From DATKHR01 sp035510155 (GTDB taxonomy: Bacteria > Acidobacteriota > Vicinamibacteria > Vicinamibacterales > CAVVIG01), in the NCBI GenBank assembly GCA_035510155.1, contig DATKHR010000153.1, positions 1 to 42,964 on the forward strand: a DNA stretch of 42,964 nt, given 5' to 3'. The notes under the pieces were generated by a model. The model was not told the origin of the DNA and made no database searches. It worked only from the letters and a program-made list of their open reading frames with translations. This document shows positions 25,341-31,208 of the stretch, piece after piece (position 1 is the first letter of the stretch; every line of letters begins with the position of its first letter). The translations under genes were made by a program, and so were the position numbers.

Positions 25341-25880
25341 TCAGTGTTTTGCCCGGTTTTGCTGGCGGGCGCGCGCCACGAGCTCGAGCTTTCGCCGTTC
25401 CATCATCTCCTCGAAGACGCGGAACCTGGCCTGCTGCTGGAGATCGAGCACCTGATCGATGGCTTCGTAGGCTTTCTTGACGTCCGCTTGAGCACGCGCA
25501 TTTTCATCGTCGAGACCCTTCAGCTGATCCCGGATCGCCGCTTCGTCGAGTGGTGAGGCATTGAGCAGACGACGGAGCTCCGTGAGGCGGCGGTTGCGCT
25601 GCTGAAGGGCACTGCGACGGATATCTTGAAGCGACTTGAAACGTGTCAGAAAGCGGGGAAACTGGTCATCCCTGATGTTGAGCTGCTGTTCTGCCTGCAT
25701 CAGCGCGTAGGAATCGAACATTCGCTGCACTTCGGCCGGCGAGACGAGGGCCTCTTCTCCGGCGCCGGCCGATCGGCCGCCTTGCCCGCCTTGCGCTGCG
25801 CCTTGAAATGCAGCCGCGCTGCGAGTCGACACTGCGCCCGCCAGGATAAGGATGCCGAGGACGGTGTTGAGCGCCCTCAC
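25341..25880 (-). CDS. Exported helical protein, Spy/CpxP-like
   Basis: A 179-residue protein with a signal peptide (about 1-24) and a Gly/Gln-rich start to the mature chain. The rest is predicted almost wholly alpha-helical and charged: QQLNIRDDQFPRFLTRFKSLQDIRRSALQQRNRR, then DEAAIRDQLKGLDDENARAQADVKKAYEAIDQVLDLQQQARFRVFEEMMERR. The last segment resembles the LTxxQ-like repeat of Spy/CpxP/ZraP periplasmic chaperones and sensors. The start is GTG and overlaps the anti-sigma stop as GTGA. No His or Cys cluster is present that could bind metal as in CnrX. By position it could sense or buffer envelope stress for the sigma factor, which is inference. Confidence 0.75.
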   Translation of the reverse strand: MRALNTVLGILILAGAVSTRSAAAFQGAAQGGQGGRSAGAGEEALVSPAEVQRMFDSYALMQAEQQLNIRDDQFPRFLTRFKSLQDIRRSALQQRNRRLTELRRLLNASPLDEAAIRDQLKGLDDENARAQADVKKAYEAIDQVLDLQQQARFRVFEEMMERRKLELVARARQQNRAKH

Positions 25881-26509
25881 GTTCCCAGCTCCAACCGGAG
25901 CAACCGCTGCAGCTCTTTCAGGTCCTCAGGCTTCATGTGAACGACCGCATGGTCCGCACTGCTCCGCGCGCTCAATCCCACGGTCGCTCCCGCAACATCC
26001 GCAGCGCTCCAGTCAATATCTGCCGCCAGGTCGGCAATGAGCTGCAGTGAGGGGTCGTCGTCCAGCGAATCACGCAGCAGGTCGCCACGCGCGAAGGACG
26101 CCGCGCCCGCATCGCCAGGTATGGACGCAACCGGTCGCGGGCCATCCGTGGATGAGCGCATGCGCGGACCATGCAGGTTCACGAAAGCAATCGTAACAGC
26201 GACGGCTGCCGCCGCTGTCAGCGGCACGAGCACTCGCGGTTGTACGAAGTCCATCAGTCGCCACAACGCGGCCGATCGCCGGCGGCGCTCGGCGAGGACC
26301 GCTTCGCTGACGCGCTGCTGGAATTGATCCCAGAACACAAGCGGCGGTTCCGGAACTCTGGAGACTGCATCGCCCTCAACGACTGCCATCGCGGCACGCA
26401 GATCTGCGAGCCGCTGCCGGCACGCGTAGCAGCCAAGAAGATGCGGCACGCCCGATTCGGCGCGTGTCCCCTCCGCGAGATCCACAAGTTCTTCCGGGCT
26501 CAGATGCAT
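25877..26509 (-). CDS. Zinc-finger anti-sigma factor, membrane-anchored
   Basis: A 210-residue protein 27 bp downstream of an ECF sigma gene. The N-terminal anti-sigma zinc finger is seen as His23-x3-Cys27-x2-Cys30 within PHLLGCYACRQRL. A single transmembrane segment lies near residues 93-110 (VLVPLTAAAAVAVTIAFVNL), placing residues 1-90 in the cytoplasm and about 100 residues outside. The outer part is acidic (RDSLDDDPSLQLIADLAADIDW) and ends with a helix, KPEDLKELQRLLRLEL. Such proteins hold their sigma factor at the membrane until released. The His-x3-Cys-x2-Cys form can be redox-sensitive in relatives; whether this one is cannot be seen. Confidence 0.87.
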   Translation of the reverse strand: MHLSPEELVDLAEGTRAESGVPHLLGCYACRQRLADLRAAMAVVEGDAVSRVPEPPLVFWDQFQQRVSEAVLAERRRRSAALWRLMDFVQPRVLVPLTAAAAVAVTIAFVNLHGPRMRSSTDGPRPVASIPGDAGAASFARGDLLRDSLDDDPSLQLIADLAADIDWSAADVAGATVGLSARSSADHAVVHMKPEDLKELQRLLRLELGT

Positions 26510-26536
26510 AACTCGTTGCTCGTTTTTCGACGCTCC

Positions 26537-27094
26537 TTACTCGTCGAGGATGCGCTTCAAGTTGCCCAGCGCGTGAAAGAAGTTGGCCTTGACGGCGCCG
26601 ACCGAACTTCCGAGCACTTCAGCGATCTGTTGATGCGACATCTCGTGGAACGCGCGCAGCACAACCGTGAGCCGCTGCTTCCGCGGCAGCCGCGCTATCG
26701 CGCGTCGCAGACGCGAGGCGCGCTCGCGGCGCAGCAGACGTTCCGCCGCTGATTCGGCGCGGTCATCGACGAACTGCCGGTCGTCGATCGGTTCGGGGAC
26801 GTTCCTGGCTCCCAGCCGGTTCAAACAGACGTTCACGGCGATCCGGTAGAGCCACGTCGACAGCGACGAGTGCCCCCGAAAGCTCCGCAGACCTCGAAAT
26901 GCGCGGAGAAAAACGTCCTGCGATAAGTCGCTCGCGTCCTCGTGGTTCCCAACGATGCGGTAACACAGCTGGTAGACGGCCCGCCTGTGGCGTTCGACGA
27001 TGAGATCGAATGCGCCTGGCTGACCCTCGAGGCACGCCTGGACGAGCGCGCGTTCATCCAGCTCCGCCAGCTGAACCTCAGCGAAGGAGGACAT
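26537..27094 (-). CDS. ECF RNA polymerase sigma factor (RpoE-like)
   Basis: The protein has 185 residues from the ATG at 27094 (MSSFAEVQLAEL). Region 2 shows LIVERHRRAVYQLCYRIVGNHEDASDLSQDVFLRAFRGL and region 4 shows LRRAIARLPRKQRLTVVLRAF followed by MSHQQIAEVLGSSVGAVKANFFHALGNL, the -35-binding helix-turn-helix. In-frame alternative starts exist at 27139 (ATG) and 27154 (GTG). None has a Shine-Dalgarno, and a candidate promoter places transcription start near 27153, which argues against 27154. It is followed by its anti-sigma gene and two exported-protein genes, a layout typical of envelope-stress sigma factors. The target regulon is unknown; an ECF-like promoter just upstream suggests autoregulation. 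Confidence 0.92.
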   Translation of the reverse strand: MSSFAEVQLAELDERALVQACLEGQPGAFDLIVERHRRAVYQLCYRIVGNHEDASDLSQDVFLRAFRGLRSFRGHSSLSTWLYRIAVNVCLNRLGARNVPEPIDDRQFVDDRAESAAERLLRRERASRLRRAIARLPRKQRLTVVLRAFHEMSHQQIAEVLGSSVGAVKANFFHALGNLKRILDE

Positions 27095-27160
27095 GGCAGG
27101 CCACGGTGTGGGGATCGTCCACGCGAGCGATGACGCCATCGGTCCGCCGTTCACTTGGGT

Positions 27161-27189
27161 TTAGACCGGCGCTCAATCGCGAACGTTAC
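27161..27189 (-). promoter_or_regulatory. Candidate ECF-type autoregulatory promoter
   Basis: On the minus strand GTAACGT (from 27189) and GTCTAA (27166-27161) lie with spacing like the sigma-E consensus GGAACTT, about 16 bp, GTCTAA. The -10 element is identical to that consensus and the -35 element matches 5 of 7. The -35 AA sits inside the TAA stop of the kinase gene. Whether this sigma factor reads a sigma-E-like site is inference. Confidence 0.45.
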
Positions 27190-28139
27190 ATCTGAAAACG
27201 CGTACTCATCAACGGCTCGACCTCATCCGCCCTCGGCAGCCCGCCACGGGCCCCCAGCGCCCGGCAGTTCAACGCAGCAACCGCATTGGCATAGCTCAGC
27301 GCGGTTTCAACGTCGTCGTGTGGACGCTGCAGGCAGGCCGCGGCGAAAGCTCCGCGAAAGGCGTCGCCAGCGCCCGTGCTGTCCACGCAATCGACGGGAA
27401 ATCCGGGCGTTCGGATTTCGCGACCCTGGCAGCGGGCCAGGCTTCCGTCCGCCCCGAGCGTTACGCAGACGAGCGGTGCGCGGAAGTCTCGCGCAATGGC
27501 CTGCAACGCCCGGCCGGCTTCGTCGTGCCCCGTGAACGCCGCTGGAAACTCCTCCGCCATGATGATGGCATCCAGGTTCTGGAGCAGATCGGCGATTCCC
27601 GGCCGGACTCGTTCAATATCCGAGACGGTAGGGATGCCGGCGTTGCGGGCCACGCGGGCGACCTGCGCCGCGGCCGCAGTCTCATAGCAGTCGACGATGA
27701 CGATCCGGGCCGCGGTGACCGCGTCAAGTGGCAAAGACGACGGGTCCATCGTGAGGGCCGGATCGCGATCCCAGAGCACCGTTCGCTCTCCGGAACGCGC
27801 GTCGACCACGATGATCGAAAACTGATTTGCGGCGCCCGTTACCGTCCGCGAGCCGCTGACGTCGACGCCCTCGATCGTCAAGCTCGTGCGCGACAGCTGG
27901 CCGAGGTCGTCGTCACCGAAGCTGCCGATGTACGACGCGCGCAAGCCAAGCCGGGCGCAGGTCACCATGGCCGTTGCGATCTGCCCGCCCGGCAGGCGTG
28001 CGAACCGTTGGAGCCGCTGCTTGCTGTTTCCGCTTGGGTGTTCCGCGACAACGGCGACCAGATCGATGCTGTTCAGCCCGAAGCCGACGACGTCGAACGG
28101 CTTGGAGCCGGATGGAGCGATGCGGAACGGAATGCGCAC
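27186..28139 (-). CDS. PfkB-family carbohydrate kinase
   Basis: The 317-residue ribokinase-like enzyme has the two family signatures: an N-terminal PGGQIATAMVTCARLGLRASYIGSFGDDDLG and the C-terminal CVDSTGAGDAFRGAF, with the catalytic Asp of the GAGD motif near residue 257. The opening FDVVGFGLNSIDLVAVV is the first strand. It phosphorylates a sugar or nucleoside that cannot be named from the sequence. The start is GTG at 28139, divergent from lexA with 95 bp between. The gene ends 91 bp before the ECF sigma start and may run into that block. Confidence 0.88.
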   Translation of the reverse strand: MRIPFRIAPSGSKPFDVVGFGLNSIDLVAVVAEHPSGNSKQRLQRFARLPGGQIATAMVTCARLGLRASYIGSFGDDDLGQLSRTSLTIEGVDVSGSRTVTGAANQFSIIVVDARSGERTVLWDRDPALTMDPSSLPLDAVTAARIVIVDCYETAAAAQVARVARNAGIPTVSDIERVRPGIADLLQNLDAIIMAEEFPAAFTGHDEAGRALQAIARDFRAPLVCVTLGADGSLARCQGREIRTPGFPVDCVDSTGAGDAFRGAFAAACLQRPHDDVETALSYANAVAALNCRALGARGGLPRADEVEPLMSTRFQM

Positions 28140-28143
28140 GGGC

Positions 28144-28167
28144 GGTCATCCTAAACCGTATTTGACC
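28144..28167 (+). promoter_or_regulatory. Candidate operator at the lexA promoter
   Basis: GGTCA (28144-28148) and TGACC (28163-28167) form an inverted repeat with a 14-bp spacer. The right arm overlaps the -35 box of the lexA promoter. LexA normally represses itself, but this does not match the E. coli (CTGT-N8-ACAG) or Gram-positive (GAAC-N4-GTTC) boxes, so the assignment is a guess from position. Confidence 0.25.
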
Positions 28168-28190
28168 TTCGCCTTCCTTTTGCGTATAGT
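28162..28190 (+). promoter_or_regulatory. Sigma-70-type promoter of the lexA operon
   Basis: TTGACC (28162-28167) and TATAGT (28185-28190) are 17 bp apart, the same arrangement and the same -10 box as the hspR promoter. The leader before the lexA ATG contains a small hairpin, GGGGC, 6 bp, GCCCC (28202-28217). Confidence 0.65.
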
Positions 28191-28234
28191 CGCTCTCGGC
28201 TGGGGCACGAAGGCCCCGCTCGAGCGAGGCGAAC

Positions 28235-28843
28235 ATGCTTCCACTCACAAAACGGCAGCGCGAGATCCTCGACTACTTGAACGAGTTCATCAGCCAGCAC
28301 GGCTATGCACCCAGCCTCGAAGAGATCGGCCGGCGCTTCGGTCTGTCTTCGCTGGCGACCGTCCACAAGCATCTCACGAACCTTCAGGAAAAGGGGTTCA
28401 TCAAGCGTGCGTGGAATCGGAGCCGCTCGGTCGAGATGATGCCGACCCGGACGGGCGGAAGGGCCGTCGAACTGCCGCTGCTGGGATATGTGGCCGCCGG
28501 CCTCCCGATCGAAGCCGTCGCGTCGAACGAGACGATCGCCGTTCCCGAAGACCTCGTCGGCAAGCGCGATACGTATGTGCTCCGCGTTCGCGGCGACTCG
28601 ATGATAGACGAGCAAATCCGCGACGGTGACTTCGTTGTCGTCGAGGATCGCAAGACCGCGGACAACGGCGAGATGGTCATCGCGCTCGTCCGCGGGTCGG
28701 ACGTGACGTTGAAGAAGTTCTATCAGGACCCCGGCGGCAAGATCCGTCTGCAGCCTGCGAACGCGGCAATGCAGCCAATCTTTGTCGACCCCGATCAGAT
28801 ACAGATTCAGGGCGTCGTGGTGGGAGTCATGCGGAAGTATTAA
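28235..28843 (+). CDS. lexA: SOS repressor LexA
   Basis: A 202-residue protein of normal length. The N-terminal winged helix begins LTKRQREILDYLNEFISQHGYAPSLEEI and includes LSSLATVHKHLTNLQEKG. The cleavage site is Ala88-Gly89 in GYVAAGLPI. The serine protease dyad is Ser122 in RGDSMIDE and Lys160 in VTLKKFY. On DNA damage RecA filaments would induce self-cleavage and derepress the SOS genes. It is the first gene of an eight-gene rightward run that includes nth and ftsK, so these may rise with LexA autoderepression. Confidence 0.96.
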   Translation: MLPLTKRQREILDYLNEFISQHGYAPSLEEIGRRFGLSSLATVHKHLTNLQEKGFIKRAWNRSRSVEMMPTRTGGRAVELPLLGYVAAGLPIEAVASNETIAVPEDLVGKRDTYVLRVRGDSMIDEQIRDGDFVVVEDRKTADNGEMVIALVRGSDVTLKKFYQDPGGKIRLQPANAAMQPIFVDPDQIQIQGVVVGVMRKY

Positions 28844-28852
28844 ACTTCGCGC

Positions 28853-29182
28853 ATGGCCGACCAACCGAAGCAGATCAACTTCACGATCGTTCCCGGGGAC
28901 GAGGCTGCCGACGGCGCGCCGCGGACCTACGCCAACTTCTGTTCGATCGCGCATACGCCATTCGACTTCACCCTCACATTCTGCGAGGTGATGCCGCTCT
29001 CCGAGAAGGAGATCAAAGAAGCCGAGGCGGAGCACATCGTGCGCGCGCCTGTGCGCGCGAAAGTGGTTGTCCCGGTCCAATTCGTCCCGAACCTGATCGC
29101 GGCGCTGCAGGAGCACTGGCGTGTCTTCTCCGAGTCCTACGCCAACGTCGGGTGGAACAAAGGGGCCGGCCCCGTTCATTAG
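28853..29182 (+). CDS. DUF3467 family small protein
   Basis: A 109-residue protein starting 9 bp after the lexA stop. The pattern INFTIVPGDEA, TYANFCSIAHTPFDFTLTFCEVMP, then a variable charged linker and VVVPVQFVPNLIAALQEHW is that of the DUF3467 family of short cytoplasmic proteins. Its function is unknown. It sits tightly between lexA and nth, with the nth start 4 bp after its stop, so the three are almost certainly one transcript. Confidence 0.82.
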   Translation: MADQPKQINFTIVPGDEAADGAPRTYANFCSIAHTPFDFTLTFCEVMPLSEKEIKEAEAEHIVRAPVRAKVVVPVQFVPNLIAALQEHWRVFSESYANVGWNKGAGPVH

Positions 29183-29186
29183 GCCG

Positions 29187-29867
29187 GTGAAAACGCCGCG
29201 AGAGACGCGCGAAATCCTCGACAGGCTCGAGACCCAGCATCCGGGTGCTGATACCGAGCTGCACCACTCGAACGCCTTCGAGCTGCTCGTGGCGACGATC
29301 CTGTCAGCGCAGTCGACCGATGCGCGCGTCAACATCGTGACTCCCGCGCTCTTCAAGCGGTATCCCGACGCACGCGCGCTCGCACGAGCGAGGACGGCAG
29401 CGCTCGAACGCCGGATTCATTCAACCGGGTTCTTCCGGTCGAAATCGAAGGCGCTCATCGGCATGGCGAAGGCGCTCGTCGACCGATACGGCGGCGCCGT
29501 GCCGGCCAGCATGGAGGCGCTCATTGAGTTGCCGGGCGTCGGCCGCAAGACGGCGAATGTCGTGCTCGGCCATGCTCTTGGCGTCCCAGGGATTCCGGTC
29601 GATCGCCATGTCTTGCGCGTCGCCAATAGGCTCGGGATTGCGGAGTCGGACGATCCCGTAATTGTCGAGCAGCAGTTGGGCGCGGCGCTGCCTCGCGAAC
29701 GGTGGACGCGGACCTCGGATACGCTGATTCTCCATGGTCGCCGCGTTTGCCGGCCGAAGCCGCTCTGCGACCACTGCGTGGTGCGTGACGACTGCGAGTA
29801 CTTCCGGTTGGTGGTCTCGCCGTCCCGGGCCGGCCGGGTATCGGTTAAGAAGCCGGGTATCGGTTAA
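29187..29867 (+). CDS. nth: Endonuclease III (base-excision DNA glycosylase/AP lyase)
   Basis: The protein has 226 residues from GTG 29187, 4 bp after the previous stop. An upstream frame extension to 29121 lies inside the DUF3467 gene and is rejected. The helix-hairpin-helix reads LPGVGRKTANVVLG, with the catalytic Lys121, and VDRHVLRV carries the catalytic Asp139. The C-terminal 4Fe-4S loop is CRPKPLCDHCVVRDDC, giving C-x5-C-x2-C-x5-C, one residue shorter in the first gap than the E. coli C-x6-C. It removes oxidised pyrimidines. The last residues (RVSVKKPGIG) and the stop codon are produced by a 19-bp tandem duplication. Confidence 0.94.
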   Translation: MKTPRETREILDRLETQHPGADTELHHSNAFELLVATILSAQSTDARVNIVTPALFKRYPDARALARARTAALERRIHSTGFFRSKSKALIGMAKALVDRYGGAVPASMEALIELPGVGRKTANVVLGHALGVPGIPVDRHVLRVANRLGIAESDDPVIVEQQLGAALPRERWTRTSDTLILHGRRVCRPKPLCDHCVVRDDCEYFRLVVSPSRAGRVSVKKPGIG

Positions 29868-29871
29868 GAAG
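29834..29871 (+). repeat. Perfect 19-bp tandem duplication at the 3' end of nth
   Basis: Copies at 29834-29852 and 29853-29871 are identical. Because 19 is not a multiple of 3, the TTAA inside the unit reads as GTT AAG in copy 1 and as GGT TAA (stop) in copy 2. With a single copy nth would run on to a TGA at 29911 and overlap the next gene. Confidence 0.9.
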
Positions 29872-29878
29872 AAGTTCC

Positions 29879-30286
29879 GTGCGGCGAGATCAGTTCGAGC
29901 GCCGCGTCGCTGAGGCCCTCGCGTCGATCCCGAGGCGGTTTCGCGACGCGATGCGAAACATCACGATCATCGTCGAAGACGAGCCACCTCGCGATCTGCT
30001 GGACGAGATGGGCATCGAGCCGCCGGACACCCTTCTTGGACTCTATCAGGGCACGCCGCTGACCGAGCGCCCGTGGGACTACGGCAACGTCCTACCGGAT
30101 CGGGTGCTCATTTTCCAGGGGCCGCACGAGCGCGAGGCGGAGGACGAGGATGATCTGGTCGTCGCCCTCGGTGAAACGCTCATTCACGAAATCGGTCACT
30201 ATTTCGGGCTGACCGAAGAAGAGATCGAGGAGATCGAAGAGAACTATTGGCGAAAAAAGGGTCGCACTCCCGGCGAAGCCCAATGA
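29879..30286 (+). CDS. Zincin-like metallopeptidase family protein
   Basis: A 135-residue protein with HEIGHYFG, an HExxH zinc motif, near residue 102. The rest matches the small acidic zincin family found across bacteria: DQFERRVAEALASIPRRFRDAM, ITIIVEDEPP, LLGLYQGTPLTER and LPDRVLIFQGPHERE. The C-terminal half is very acidic (EEEIEEIEEN). There is no signal peptide, so it is probably cytoplasmic. The start is GTG with an AAGAAGAAG purine run 4-12 bp upstream, part of the duplicated region. It overlaps rsmA by ATGA. Its substrate is not known. Confidence 0.87.
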   Translation: MRRDQFERRVAEALASIPRRFRDAMRNITIIVEDEPPRDLLDEMGIEPPDTLLGLYQGTPLTERPWDYGNVLPDRVLIFQGPHEREAEDEDDLVVALGETLIHEIGHYFGLTEEEIEEIEENYWRKKGRTPGEAQ

Positions 30287-31059
30287 GACGAATGAAGCGC
30301 TTCGGCCAACACTTCCTCGAGCCGGCGTGGGTCGAGAAAGTGATTCGCGCCATCGATCCGCGGTCTGATCAGACGTTCGTCGAAATCGGACCCGGCCACG
30401 GTGCACTAACGCGATCGCTGGCCACGCGCGCCAGGGCCGTCACCGCCGTCGAGATCGACGGCGACCTCGTGGGTGAGCTGCGCCGCACGATGCCGCCCAA
30501 CGTGACCATCGTGGAAGGCGACTTCCTGCGTTTTGGGATTCGGGATGCGGGAAATCACCTTCGTGTCGCCGGCAACCTTCCCTACAACGTCGCCTCGCCA
30601 ATGCTTTTCCGGCTCGTCGAGCTCTATCGCGCGGGCGTCCGGCTGACTGACGCCACCGTCATGCTGCAGCGGGAGGTCGCCGACCGGCTGCTGGCGAAGC
30701 CAGGCGGCAGAGACTACGGCGTCCTCAGCGTGTTGATCCGTCAAAGCGCGACCATTGACCGCCTCTTGAACCTTCCCGCCGGCGCCTTCCGCCCTGCTCC
30801 GCGGGTGTTGTCGTCGGTTGTCCGCCTCCGGTTTCATCCAGACGAGCCGGCCGTGCGCAGCAGACAGCTCTTCAGTGAGCTCGTCCAGGCGGTCTTTACG
30901 AGGCGCCGAAAAACGATGGCCAATGCCGTCCGAGCGCTCGTGAACGCACCTCCTCTGCCCGGGTGGCTGGACGGCACTCGTCGTCCTGAAACACTGACGG
31001 TGGCGGAGTTCGCGAGGCTCGCCGACGATTTCTCACAATGCTCCCGGGCTGTGCTATAG
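30283..31059 (+). CDS. rsmA: 16S rRNA dimethyladenosine transferase (KsgA/RsmA)
   Basis: The protein has 258 residues from the ATG at 30283, which overlaps the stop of the zincin gene; an ATG three codons later gives the classic MKRFGQHFL opening. The S-adenosylmethionine site is EIGPGHGALTRSLA and the catalytic motif is N98LPYN. The C-terminal part has FTRRRKTMANAVRAL. It dimethylates two adenosines of helix 45 in 16S rRNA late in 30S assembly. The upstream frame to 30247 lies in the zincin gene and is not used. Confidence 0.95.
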   Translation: MRRMKRFGQHFLEPAWVEKVIRAIDPRSDQTFVEIGPGHGALTRSLATRARAVTAVEIDGDLVGELRRTMPPNVTIVEGDFLRFGIRDAGNHLRVAGNLPYNVASPMLFRLVELYRAGVRLTDATVMLQREVADRLLAKPGGRDYGVLSVLIRQSATIDRLLNLPAGAFRPAPRVLSSVVRLRFHPDEPAVRSRQLFSELVQAVFTRRRKTMANAVRALVNAPPLPGWLDGTRRPETLTVAEFARLADDFSQCSRAVL

Positions 31060-31060
31060 T
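31032..31060 (+). promoter_or_regulatory. Weak candidate promoter before rnj
   Basis: TATAGT (31055-31060) overlaps the rsmA stop codon and repeats the -10 hexamer of the hspR and lexA promoters. A 4-of-6 match to TTGACA (CTCACA, 31032-31037) lies 17 bp upstream. If used, it gives an RNase J transcript with a leader of about 140 nt. Confidence 0.35.
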
Positions 31061-31208
31061 CAGCAGCCGTAAGTCGTTCATCCCGCCATGTTTATCTCAG
31101 GCGCGCCCAGCAGCCTGATCGGGCCGCAACAAGAGCGGTCCCCTTCGACGAGTGCATCGCTCAGCCTCGGAGCATGCGCGGCGAAGGTGCGTCTCTTTCC
31201 GGTTTCAG
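31060..31208 (+). other. 149-bp rsmA-rnj spacer, possible 5' leader
   Basis: This is the longest gap in an otherwise tightly packed run. It contains no convincing ORF or known RNA. The rnj frame is open from 31152, but residues before 31209 do not resemble RNase J. RNase J messages are often regulated in their leaders, so a structured 5' region is possible. Confidence 0.25.

Noticed and set aside
25341..25880. Metal-sensing CnrX-like role for the helical exported protein
   Set aside because: There is no His/Cys ligand set; only a single His occurs, at the C-terminus. The Spy/CpxP-like description is kept instead.
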